Source: UBA2862 sp045637485 (GTDB lineage Bacteria > Bacillota > Clostridia > Christensenellales > Aristaeellaceae). Taken from it: a DNA stretch of 8,630 bases. This document shows positions 1-6,346 of this stretch, in pieces. Under the pieces are notes generated by a model, which ran no database searches, was not told the origin of the DNA, and was given only the letters and a program-made list of their open reading frames with translations. The position numbers and the translations under genes were made by a program. The DNA is taken from contig JAZTZK010000036.1 of the NCBI GenBank assembly GCA_045637485.1, forward strand, positions 1 to 8,630. The letters run 5' to 3'. How positions within the stretch are numbered: the first letter of the stretch is position 1; each line of letters begins with the position of its first letter.

Positions 1-29
1 CTTTGCCGCAGCGAGACCACTCAGCAAGC

Positions 30-731
30 TCACCCCGGCTGCACCAGTACTGCGAACAGCCAGAACGCACCGGAGCACAGCAGCGCCATCAGCGCCAGCA
101 GCAGGCTGCCGACGACGCGCCACACCCGGGGTCCCCGGGAACGGGCGACCCCGGCTTCGGCCTCGAAGGCGCGGTAGATCTGGCCGGGCCGGGGCGCGTC
201 GGGGCTGTCCTGGGACAGCAGCCGCTTGGCCTGGCGGGCGATCAAAGCCTCGGCCCGGGCGCGGTCCTGGGCCGGGAGCCGACGGCGGCATCGGGCTTCA
301 AAGCGTCTGAGCTCGGTCCTGGCCTGGCCCTGGGTCATGCCTGTCAGCCGACAAACCTGGCGCAGGGGCAGCGCGCAGCCGTGGCGCAGCATCACCAGGC
401 GCTGGGCGCGGATATCCTCCTGGCCCAGCTGGGCGGCGACGGGGCTGTCGTCCTGGCCCGTGACCGGCCCGCGCCAGGTGAACTCCGCTGTCCGGCCCTC
501 GTCCGACAGCGCCGCCGCGAAGGCCTCCCTGCGCAGGGCCTGGCGCAGCCGTTCCCTGAATCCCATGCCGCCCGCCGCCTCCTGCAGCCATACGTCCAGT
601 ATCGCGCTGCGCAGCGCGTATTCCGCCATGTCGTAGTTGCCGCACATCACATGGGCGGCGTTGAACAACTCGGCACAGAGGGGCTGCACGTTCCTGAACC
701 AGGCGCGCAGCGCTTCGGAGGTGTGTTGCAT
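30..731 (-). CDS. Sigma-70-like protein with C-terminal membrane anchor
   Basis: Encodes 233 residues and reads leftward. Residues 15-50 resemble ECF sigma region 2 (AAHVMCGNYDMAEYALRSAI, then a conserved-type VW). Residues about 104-150 resemble sigma region 4, with a helix-turn-helix around LRQVCRLTGMTQGQARTEL followed by a basic stretch. Residues 204-230 form one hydrophobic helix (GSLLLALMALLCSGAFWLF) that ends three residues before the stop. I infer a cytoplasmic sigma-like part held at the membrane by a tail anchor. The ATG at 731 is supported by AAAGGA seven bases upstream. The gene begins 14 bases after the sugar-kinase stop, so it is the third gene of that operon. The sigma regions are divergent, so it may be a DNA-binding regulator or an anti-sigma-like decoy and not an active sigma factor. 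The coding call is firm; the sigma relationship is moderate. Confidence 0.75.
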   Translation of the reverse strand: MQHTSEALRAWFRNVQPLCAELFNAAHVMCGNYDMAEYALRSAILDVWLQEAAGGMGFRERLRQALRREAFAAALSDEGRTAEFTWRGPVTGQDDSPVAAQLGQEDIRAQRLVMLRHGCALPLRQVCRLTGMTQGQARTELRRFEARCRRRLPAQDRARAEALIARQAKRLLSQDSPDAPRPGQIYRAFEAEAGVARSRGPRVWRVVGSLLLALMALLCSGAFWLFAVLVQPG

Positions 732-745
732 GGCGGTGTCCTTTC

Positions 746-2254
746 CTATAATTTCGCGATCCTGTCGTTCAGCGGCTTGATCTGGCCGTAGATGTCGGAC
801 CAGATGGCGTAGACCCTCTGGTAAGCCTGCTGCCACTGGGGGTTGACCGGGTGGATGGAGCGGGCGGAGACCATGCCTGCGGCGTCGCCGTAGCTGGTGA
901 ACATCCCGACGCCCACGCCCGCGGCGATGGCCGCGCCCAGCGAGGTGGTCTCGCCCGGCGTGCGGTGTACCCGGGCGGTCAGGCCGAATACGGCGGCGAT
1001 GATGTCGGGCCACAGGCCGCTGCTGGCGCCGCCGCCGGTCAGCATCAGCGAGTGCACCGGCGCGTCGCATTCGGCCATGACCTCGGCGCAGCTGTTCAGC
1101 GCGAAGGCGATGCCCTCGTAGATGGCCCGGGCGATGTGACGCTGGTCGTGGTACAGTGAGAAGCCCATCAGGCAGCCCCGGGTGTTCGGGTCCCAATAGG
1201 GCGTGCGCCAGCCCATCAGCGTGGGCAGGAACAGCACGCCCTCCGCGCCGGGGGCGACCTGCCTGGCCATGTTCTCCGCGATGGAGATGTCGGCGGTATG
1301 GCCCTGGCCGCCCAGCAGGTTCTTCAGGCCCCAGTCGAAGGCCGCCGCGCCGCACTGCACCGTACCGCAGACGTGGTAGTCCTCGCCGTCCATGTCCAGC
1401 CAGTTGAATATGCGGGCCTTCGGGTCCAGCAGCGGATGGTCCAGCAGCTGGGCCACCCAGGCGCTGGAGCCGATGTAGCAGTAGGCGCTGCCGGGCTCGC
1501 TGACACCCGCGCCCCGGGTGGTACAGGCCCCGTCGCCACCGCCGATGGCCACCGGCGTTCCGGGCAGCAGCCCGCACTGGCGGTATATGTCCCGGGTGAT
1601 CTTGCCCCGCACGTCGTGGCCCTTCAGGATCGTCGGCATGCGGCCCGCGTCCAGGTCCAGCGCCTTCAGCAGGTCTGCGGCCCACTGGCGCTTGTTGATG
1701 TCCAGCGCGATGGTCAGCGAGGCGTCGGAATAGTCGGTGTAGCCCATGCGCCCCGTCAGGCTGCCGTAGAGGTAGTCCTTGATGTTCATGAACCAGCGGG
1801 CCCTGCGGTACACCTGGGGCTCGTGCTGCTTCAGCCAGAGGATCTTGGGCAGCGTGTAGTGGGTGTCGGCCCGGTTGCCGGTCAGGCGGTAAAAGTCCTC
1901 GAAGGGCACGACCTCGAGGATGCGCCTGACCTGCGCCTCGGTGCGGCTGTCGGAGTGGATGATGTTGGGGTACAGCGCCTTGCCGCTCTCGTCCACGGGG
2001 ATGCAGCCGTTCATCGTGCCCGACAGGCCCACGCAGGCGATCCGCTGGGGGTTGATCTGCTGCAGCAGCTCCCGTATGCCGTCCAGCATGGCGGCGAGTA
2101 TCGCGTCCGGATCCTGCTCGGCCCAGTTGGGGTGGGGGTATTGGGTGGAATAGCTTCGACGCACCGCGGACAACGCCTCGCCCCTGGCGTTGAATAGCGT
2201 GCATTTGCAGCCGGTGGTGCCGGTGTCACAGGTCAATATCAGGTCCTTTTCCAT
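746..2254 (-). CDS. FGGY-family carbohydrate kinase (xylulokinase-like)
   Basis: Encodes 502 residues, the usual length for FGGY kinases, which transfer phosphate from ATP to a sugar or polyol in the cytoplasm. Visible hallmarks are the N-terminal phosphate-binding motif CDTGTTGCK (9-17), GLSGTMNG (76-83) where xylulokinases carry GLSGQMHG, and HSDSRTEA (100-107). GGGDGAC (238-244) holds the expected catalytic base Asp241. The C-terminal domain has LTGGGASSGLWPD (405-417) and GETTSLGAAIAAG (434-446). The ATG at 2254 was chosen over the in-frame upstream start because GGAGG lies 10 bases before it and DxGTT then falls at the normal distance from the N-terminus. It starts 4 bases after the upstream membrane-protein stop, suggesting translational coupling. 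No isomerase, epimerase or sugar transporter is adjacent. The family is certain; the substrate is not, since the xylulose-contacting MH and the Asn after the catalytic Asp are replaced (MN and Gly). Confidence 0.93.
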   Translation of the reverse strand: MEKDLILTCDTGTTGCKCTLFNARGEALSAVRRSYSTQYPHPNWAEQDPDAILAAMLDGIRELLQQINPQRIACVGLSGTMNGCIPVDESGKALYPNIIHSDSRTEAQVRRILEVVPFEDFYRLTGNRADTHYTLPKILWLKQHEPQVYRRARWFMNIKDYLYGSLTGRMGYTDYSDASLTIALDINKRQWAADLLKALDLDAGRMPTILKGHDVRGKITRDIYRQCGLLPGTPVAIGGGDGACTTRGAGVSEPGSAYCYIGSSAWVAQLLDHPLLDPKARIFNWLDMDGEDYHVCGTVQCGAAAFDWGLKNLLGGQGHTADISIAENMARQVAPGAEGVLFLPTLMGWRTPYWDPNTRGCLMGFSLYHDQRHIARAIYEGIAFALNSCAEVMAECDAPVHSLMLTGGGASSGLWPDIIAAVFGLTARVHRTPGETTSLGAAIAAGVGVGMFTSYGDAAGMVSARSIHPVNPQWQQAYQRVYAIWSDIYGQIKPLNDRIAKL

Positions 2255-2258
2255 GGGA

Positions 2259-2624
2259 TCAGCGCCTCCTTCGTCGAGTGTGTTGTCTGTCGCCTTCGCC
2301 GCGCTGAAGCAGCACCTGGCCCGCCGCCGCGCCAACCAGCGACGTCAGGGCGGTCAGCAGCGCGGGCTCCGCGGGCGGCGCGTAGCCCCAGACCAGCCAG
2401 TTGGCCAGGTACAGGCAGGGAGCGGGGGGGATCCAGGCCAGGTAGTTGTTCAGTCCCCGCTGTACCGCCCTGCAGGCCGTGACCAGCCCCGCGACAGGCG
2501 CCGCGACCCACAGCATCAGGGCGCGGGGCAGCGCGCCCGCGCCTTCCGCCAGCGCGGTCAGCAGGCCTACCGCCGCCATCTCTGCAATTTGAAGGGCCAG
2601 CGCCCGCAGCCATCTGTTTTTCAT
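2259..2624 (-). CDS. Small multi-pass membrane protein, unknown function
   Basis: Encodes 121 residues. Hydrophobic segments lie around residues 8-28, 34-52, 70-83 (NYLAWIPPAPCLYLANWLVW region) and 88-108, suggesting three or four membrane helices. The tail is highly basic and ends in a run of arginines. I do not recognise the family. The ATG at 2624 (MKNRWLRA) is chosen because a basic residue cluster then precedes the first helix. The in-frame extension to 2693 would run through a strong promoter. No Shine-Dalgarno sequence precedes 2624; instead a consensus -10 ends six bases upstream, so translation may be leaderless. It is the first gene of the leftward operon, and its last codons contain the kinase gene's ribosome binding site. 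It could be a transport accessory or assembly partner for the kinase, but nothing in the sequence shows this. Confidence 0.68.
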   Translation of the reverse strand: MKNRWLRALALQIAEMAAVGLLTALAEGAGALPRALMLWVAAPVAGLVTACRAVQRGLNNYLAWIPPAPCLYLANWLVWGYAPPAEPALLTALTSLVGAAAGQVLLQRGEGDRQHTRRRRR

Positions 2625-2630
2625 ACGGCT

Positions 2631-2659
2631 ATTATACTCTGTTTTTTTTGTAATTACAA
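2631..2659 (-). promoter_or_regulatory. Sigma-A-type promoter for the kinase operon
   Basis: Reading leftward, the -35 is TTGTAA (2654-2659), followed by a 17-bp spacer containing eight consecutive A residues, then a perfect -10 TATAAT (2631-2636). The expected start, seven bases past the -10, falls at 2624, which is the A of the ATG of the membrane-protein gene. Confidence 0.7.
2648..2659. promoter_or_regulatory. Candidate operator: 12-bp perfect palindrome
   Basis: TTGTAATTACAA is identical on both strands and contains the whole -35 box of the leftward operon promoter. A dimeric regulator bound here would block that promoter. The divergent XRE-type gene next door is the obvious candidate. 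Assignment is by position only. Confidence 0.45.
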
Positions 2660-2672
2660 TAGCCGTCACACC

Positions 2673-2701
2673 TTGACAATCGCGGGTTTTCAAGTTACTA
2701 T
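2673..2701 (+). promoter_or_regulatory. Promoter of the XRE-type regulator gene
   Basis: A perfect -35 TTGACA (2673-2678), 17-bp spacer and -10 TACTAT (2696-2701, 4 of 6 matches) read rightward. The start is expected near 2708, just at the purine-rich AAGGAAGG, giving a leader of about 20 bases to the GTG at 2728. Confidence 0.65.
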
Positions 2702-2727
2702 TAAAGTAAGGAAGGATGGTGTTGGCC

Positions 2728-3045
2728 GTGGACTATCAAAAACTGGGCGTGCGCGTGCGCCAGCAGCGCGAAATAAACAGCCTCACCCAGAGCCAGCTGG
2801 CGCGCAAGGTGGGCGTCACCGGCAGCTTTATCGGTCATATTGAGAGGGGAGAGAAGAAGGCCAGCGTGGATACCGTGGTGGCCCTGTGCAACGCCCTGGA
2901 GGTTTCGCCAACGGTGCTGTTGCAGGATTCACTGTCGGACGCGGCGATGCAGAGCCAGCTGTCCTTCGACGAGGACAACCAGGACCTGATGCGGGGCATC
3001 ATGCGCGTGTTGCGGGAGCACACGCGGCGCGCGGAATACCGCTGA
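2728..3045 (+). CDS. XRE-family helix-turn-helix regulator
   Basis: Encodes 105 residues. An N-terminal Cro/C1-type helix-turn-helix domain covers about residues 6-66: LTQSQLARKVGV (19-30), then the recognition helix and signature SFIGHIERGEKKAS (33-46), and a scaffold helix ending in LEVSPTVLLQDSL. The remaining residues, about 70-105, are a short polar tail without a recognisable sensor domain. It probably binds DNA as a dimer and represses. GTG 2728 is preferred because family members usually begin MDYxxLGxRV, and an AAGGAAGG/GGATGG purine stretch lies 8-12 bases upstream. ATG 2716 and TTG 2722 are in-frame alternatives; ATG 2716 sits directly against the ribosome binding site with no spacer. 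It diverges from the kinase operon, and the shared gap holds a palindrome over the opposing promoter, suggesting local control. It could instead be a global SinR-like regulator. Confidence 0.9.
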   Translation: MDYQKLGVRVRQQREINSLTQSQLARKVGVTGSFIGHIERGEKKASVDTVVALCNALEVSPTVLLQDSLSDAAMQSQLSFDEDNQDLMRGIMRVLREHTRRAEYR

Positions 3046-3083
3046 CCTGCCGGGCACTCTGTTAATCCACTGAATTTAATATA

Positions 3084-3112
3084 TTGACGTTTTCCTTCTC
3101 TTACGGTATAAT
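3084..3112 (+). promoter_or_regulatory. Near-consensus promoter of the yerC-pcrA operon
   Basis: TTGACG (3084-3089), a 17-bp spacer and a perfect TATAAT (3107-3112) predict transcription from about 3119. That leaves a 46-base leader before the yerC ATG. Confidence 0.85.
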
Positions 3113-3124
3113 ATCACTATACCA

Positions 3125-3146
3125 GCATGATAAAGAGCAGTCATGC
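3125..3146 (+). repeat. Inverted repeat in the yerC leader
   Basis: GCATGA (3125-3130) and TCATGC (3141-3146) are perfect reverse complements separated by 10 bases, just after the predicted transcription start and 5 bases before the ribosome binding site. They could be a site for autoregulation by the TrpR-like product, or a weak leader hairpin. Confidence 0.35.
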
Positions 3147-3164
3147 GAAGTGGAGGTTGAGTAT

Positions 3165-3467
3165 ATGTTTACATCCAGATTGCAGAACGAGCAGACAGAC
3201 AACCTGGCCCGTGCGTTCCTCGCTCTGGAGAGCATGGAGGATTGCTATCGGCTGTTTGAGGATCTGTTCACCATCCGGGAGATACAGGATCTCTCCCAGC
3301 GGCTGGAAGTGGCCCAGCTGCTCAAGAGCCAGGCGACCTATACCGAGATCGTCGAAAAGACCGGCGTTTCCACCGCCACGATCGGCCGGGTGAACCGGGC
3401 GCTGAACTATGGCGCCGGAGGCTACCAGCGGGTGCTGGAGAAGTCCAAGGGGAATACGGATAAATGA
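3165..3467 (+). CDS. yerC: TrpR-like regulator, YerC/YecD family
   Basis: Encodes 100 residues, the family's usual size. The TrpR-type helical fold is recognisable. SMEDCYRLFEDLFTIREIQD (33-52 region) leads into SQRLEVAQLL and the helix-turn-helix TEIVEKTGVSTATIGRVNRAL (60-80 region), followed by NYGAGGY. The product is a small cytoplasmic DNA-binding protein whose targets are poorly known; the resemblance to TrpR does not imply tryptophan sensing. The ATG at 3165 has an excellent GGAGG eight bases upstream. The longer frame opening from TTG 3084 is rejected because that TTG is the -35 box of the promoter. Its TGA overlaps the pcrA ATG by four bases (ATGA), so the two are co-transcribed and probably translationally coupled. 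From memory, yerC also lies close to pcrA in Bacillus subtilis, which supports the assignment. Confidence 0.92.
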   Translation: MFTSRLQNEQTDNLARAFLALESMEDCYRLFEDLFTIREIQDLSQRLEVAQLLKSQATYTEIVEKTGVSTATIGRVNRALNYGAGGYQRVLEKSKGNTDK

Positions 3468-5770
3468 TAGACCTTAACGCATTGAATCCACAGCAGCGCG
3501 CCGCCGTCCAGCAGACGGAAGGGCCGCTGCTTGTTTTGGCTGGCGCGGGCAGCGGCAAGACCCGCGTGCTGACCTACCGGGTGGCCTACTTGATGGAAAA
3601 GGGCGTGGCGCCCTGGCACATACTGGCCATCACCTTCACCAACAAGGCTGCCAGGGAGATGGCCGAGCGCGTGCACAAGCTGGCCGGGGAGGCGTCGGAG
3701 GACGCCTGGATATCCACCTTCCACGCCTGCTGCGCCCGGATCCTGCGCCGGGACATCGAAAAGCTGGGCTACAAGCGCCAGTTCGCCATCTATGACGAGG
3801 ACGACCGCATGTCGGTCATCAAGTCTGTGGCGAAGGAATTGAAGCTGAACGACAAGGAGTTCCCGCCCAAGCAGATCCGCGCCGTGATCTCCGACGCGAA
3901 AAACCGGCTGCTGACGCCCGCGGAATGGCTGAAGGAGTCCGGCGACGACTTCCGAAGCCACAAGTTGTACGAGGCCTACCGGCTGTACGAGCAGACGCTG
4001 AAGGGCAACAACGCCCTGGATTTCGACGACCTGCTGATCAGGACGCTGGAGCTGCTCACCGAGCAGCCGCCGGTGCTGGACTACTACCGGGACAGGTTTC
4101 GCTACATACTGGTGGACGAGTACCAGGACACCAACGCCGCCCAGTACATGCTGGTGCGGCTGCTGGCGGGGGATCGGCACAACCTGTGCGTGGTGGGCGA
4201 CGACGACCAGTCCATCTACGGCTGGCGCGGGGCCGATCTTCGGAACATACTGGACTTCGAAAAGGACTTCCCCGAGTGCGTGACCATCAAGCTGGAGCAG
4301 AACTACCGCTCTACCGGCAACATACTGGACGCCGCCAACCAGGTTATCGCCCACAACGCGGGGCGAAAGGAAAAGGCGCTGTGGACCGAGCACGACCGGG
4401 GCGAGCGCATCGCGCTTTACCACGCCATGGACGAGCGGGACGAGGCCGCCTTCATCCTCAGGATGTCCCAGAAGCTGATCAGGAACGGCGACAACCCCGG
4501 CAACATCGCGGTGCTCTACCGCACCAATGCCCAGTCCCGCGTGCTTGAGGAGGCCTTCGTGCGGGGCGGCACCCCGTATCGGGTCTACGGCGGCCAGCGC
4601 TTCTACGAGCGCAAGGAGGTCAAGGACCTGATCGCCTACATGCGCTGCCTGACCAACCCCGACGACGACGTCTCCACCCGGCGCATCATCAACGCCCCCA
4701 AGCGGGGCATCGGCGACAGCACCGTGGACAAGCTGGCGGAGTACGCCGCCGAGAACGACATGCCGCTGCTCTCGGCGGCGCTGGACTGCGAAAACGCGCC
4801 GCTGTCCGCGAGGCCCAAGAAGCTGCTGGGGGCCTTCGCGGCGCTGATGATCGACCTGACCGAGCTGATGTACGAAAAAAAGCCCTCCGAGTTCCTGGAG
4901 GCGCTGATCGAGCGCACCGGCTATGTGAAGGCCCTCGAGGAGGACAAGAGCGAGGAAAACGAATCCCGCGTCGAGAACATCAAGGAGCTCCAGGGCGCGG
5001 TGTCCGAATTTGAAAGCCTGAACCCCGAGGCGGGGCTGACTGACTTCCTGGAAAACGTGGCGCTGGTGTCCGACCTGGACGCCATGAACGAGTCCGGCGG
5101 CGCGGTGACGCTGATGACGCTGCACTCGGCCAAGGGCCTGGAGTTCAACGACGTGTTCCTGGCCGGCATGGAGGAGGGCGTGTTTCCGCTGACCCGGGCT
5201 TTGTTTGATGACGTCCTGCTGGAGGAGGAGCCCCGCCTGGCCTATGTGGGCATCACCCGCGCCCGCAAGCGGCTGTTCCTCAGTCACGCCCGCACCCGGG
5301 CGCTGTACAACGCCCGCAACGCCAATCCGCTGTCCCGCTTTGTCACCGAGATCCCCCAGCGGCTGATCGTGGACGGCATGGGCAGCGCCCAGCCCAGGCG
5401 GGTGCCGCCGCCAGGCGCCGGGGGCGGCTGGAGCCAGCCCACCCGATCCCCCTACGGCGCCCGCTGGCAGCAGGGGAGCGGAGCCGCCTCCACCGGCAGC
5501 GCCGAGCTGGACAGGAAGCTGGGCATCGCCGGGGTGCAGAAGGGCGCGACCTCCGGGGGCTTTAACTGGAACGGCGGGCAAACCCGGGTCACCGCCGCCG
5601 CGGCGCTGTTTGGCGTGGGCGACGCCGTGCACCATCGGGTGTTCGGCCGGGGCGAGGTCACCGCCCTCACCGGCCAGGGCGCCGAGCAGCGGGTGAAGAT
5701 CCGCTTCGCCAACGGCGACGAGCGCACCTTCTCCGCCGTCACCGCCCCGATCGTGAAGGTGGAGAAGTGA
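3464..5770 (+). CDS. pcrA: ATP-dependent DNA helicase PcrA (UvrD/Rep family)
   Basis: Encodes 768 residues, near full length for PcrA (about 720-760). This superfamily 1A 3'-to-5' helicase unwinds DNA in repair and replication-fork maintenance and removes RecA filaments. Motifs in order are: Q motif LNPQQRAAV (7-15), Walker A AGAGSGKT (26-33), Ia ITFTNKAAREM (56-66), TFHA (85-88), LDFDDLL (185-191), Walker B VDEYQDTN (217-224), III GDDDQSIYGWRGA (245-257), IV LEQNYRS (277-283), V VTLMTLHSAKGLEF (548-561) and VI YVGITRARKRL (594-604). Residues about 640-715 form a Gly/Pro/Ala-rich linker. The C-terminal 717-768 (VGDAVHHRVFGRGEV onward) matches the Tudor-like domain that contacts RNA polymerase in PcrA/UvrD. 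All catalytic residues appear intact. AAGGGGA lies about 10 bases before the ATG, which overlaps the yerC stop. Unlike Bacillus, no ligA follows; a terminator does. Confidence 0.97.
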   Translation: MIDLNALNPQQRAAVQQTEGPLLVLAGAGSGKTRVLTYRVAYLMEKGVAPWHILAITFTNKAAREMAERVHKLAGEASEDAWISTFHACCARILRRDIEKLGYKRQFAIYDEDDRMSVIKSVAKELKLNDKEFPPKQIRAVISDAKNRLLTPAEWLKESGDDFRSHKLYEAYRLYEQTLKGNNALDFDDLLIRTLELLTEQPPVLDYYRDRFRYILVDEYQDTNAAQYMLVRLLAGDRHNLCVVGDDDQSIYGWRGADLRNILDFEKDFPECVTIKLEQNYRSTGNILDAANQVIAHNAGRKEKALWTEHDRGERIALYHAMDERDEAAFILRMSQKLIRNGDNPGNIAVLYRTNAQSRVLEEAFVRGGTPYRVYGGQRFYERKEVKDLIAYMRCLTNPDDDVSTRRIINAPKRGIGDSTVDKLAEYAAENDMPLLSAALDCENAPLSARPKKLLGAFAALMIDLTELMYEKKPSEFLEALIERTGYVKALEEDKSEENESRVENIKELQGAVSEFESLNPEAGLTDFLENVALVSDLDAMNESGGAVTLMTLHSAKGLEFNDVFLAGMEEGVFPLTRALFDDVLLEEEPRLAYVGITRARKRLFLSHARTRALYNARNANPLSRFVTEIPQRLIVDGMGSAQPRRVPPPGAGGGWSQPTRSPYGARWQQGSGAASTGSAELDRKLGIAGVQKGATSGGFNWNGGQTRVTAAAALFGVGDAVHHRVFGRGEVTALTGQGAEQRVKIRFANGDERTFSAVTAPIVKVEK

Positions 5771-5781
5771 TTGAAGACAAA

Positions 5782-5820
5782 CGCGGGAAATCCGGCAGGA
5801 TTTCCCGCGAGTGTTTTTCT
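5782..5820. terminator. Strong intrinsic terminator after pcrA, probably bidirectional
   Basis: CGCGGGAAATCC (5782-5793) and GGATTTCCCGCG (5798-5809) form a perfect 12-bp stem with a GGCA loop, followed by GTGTTTTTCT on the plus strand. Read leftward, the same stem is followed by TTTGTCTTC, so it can also end the convergent DUF3021 transcript. The stem starts 11 bases after the pcrA stop. Confidence 0.93.
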
Positions 5821-5886
5821 ATGAATATTGACAAATCCCAGCATCTCCAGCGCGGCGACGGCTCGGAATTCGCATGCGACGAACCG

Positions 5887-6333
5887 TTATTTGTCTTCAT
5901 CCTGGCGCGCCTTCCATGTCTTCAGCGCTTCGTTGATCTGGCGAATCTGACGCCTGTACCTTATCCACATAACCAGCCATATGATGAAATAGGCGATTAC
6001 ATTGCCGAGGAGAATCAATAGCGTCGCGGGCTCTGTCAGATCCAGCCAGCCCAGCGCGAAGCCCACCGCACAGTAGGCAGAAAAAGTGATCGCAAAGTGG
6101 GTGACCGTACAGCGCAGCAGGCCCCAATGCTCCAGCGAATAGATCGTCGTACCGCCTACGCTGACCGCGCCGAGCAGGCCGCTCAGCGCCAGATACAGCG
6201 CGAGTCCACCCGCGCCTTTTTTGACGTAATACGCCCCTACACCGGTGATGGACAGGTAGCCAAGCCCCACCAGTATGCCCAGGACAAAGCCGATGGCGGC
6301 CAGTATGATCGTCTTTTTCCAAAGCTCGCTCAT
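5887..6333 (-). CDS. DUF3021 family four-helix membrane protein
   Basis: Encodes 148 residues. Four membrane helices are visible at about 8-29 (TIILAAIGFVLGILVGLGYL), 42-64, 76-97 (FAITFSAYCAVGFALGW) and 103-124 (ATLLILLGNVIAYFIIWLVM). A basic, charged cytoplasmic tail (RYRRQIRQINEALKTWKARQ) follows. Length, helix pattern and placement right after a LytTR gene match DUF3021 proteins. Related membrane partners in streptococcal LytTR regulatory systems hold back their cognate regulator; I infer the same here. The ATG at 6333 has AAGGAGG seven bases upstream and lies 13 bases after the LytTR stop, so the two form one leftward operon. In-frame extension further upstream would overlap the LytTR gene and is unsupported. 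What signal the protein senses cannot be read from the sequence. Confidence 0.88.
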   Translation of the reverse strand: MSELWKKTIILAAIGFVLGILVGLGYLSITGVGAYYVKKGAGGLALYLALSGLLGAVSVGGTTIYSLEHWGLLRCTVTHFAITFSAYCAVGFALGWLDLTEPATLLILLGNVIAYFIIWLVMWIRYRRQIRQINEALKTWKARQDEDK

Positions 6334-6346
6334 GGTCTCGCCTCCT

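Larger units (their letters stand above)
2625..2666. repeat. 9-bp inverted repeat flanking the leftward promoter
   Basis: ACGGCTATT (2625-2633) and AATAGCCGT (2658-2666) are perfect reverse complements with equivalent points 33 bp apart, about three helical turns. One arm covers the predicted start and half of the -10; the other touches the upstream edge of the -35. It may be a two-site operator, but chance cannot be excluded. Confidence 0.4.

Noticed and set aside
3..791. 262-codon plus-strand frame at the left edge
   Set aside because: It is antisense to the sigma-like gene and runs into the kinase 3' end; its composition is that of a shadow frame.
1298..2197. 299-codon plus-strand frame opposite the kinase gene
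   Set aside because: It is antisense to a well-supported kinase, has no ribosome binding site and no recognisable motif.
30..2204. Single 724-codon minus-strand fusion ending in the sigma-like protein
   Set aside because: The upstream part is an out-of-frame reading of the FGGY kinase. The real gene starts at 731 with its own ribosome binding site.
2190..2843. 217-codon plus-strand frame crossing the divergent promoter region
   Set aside because: It spans two opposing genes and the promoters between them, with no initiation signal.
3046..3083. Possible terminator after the XRE gene
   Set aside because: No stem followed by a T-run is visible, so XRE transcription may read into the yerC promoter region.
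3422..5635. Open frame of 737 codons on the minus strand
   Set aside because: It lies opposite pcrA, whose motifs are complete, and its Val/Gln/Leu/Gly-heavy composition is typical of an antisense frame of a GC-rich gene.
5870..5879. TCGCATGCGA palindrome between the convergent genes
   Set aside because: It is a 10-bp palindrome with no promoter nearby; it is expected by chance at this size and the terminator already explains the gap.
5767..6021. 84-codon plus-strand frame starting at the pcrA stop
   Set aside because: It begins inside the terminator hairpin and is antisense to the DUF3021 gene.
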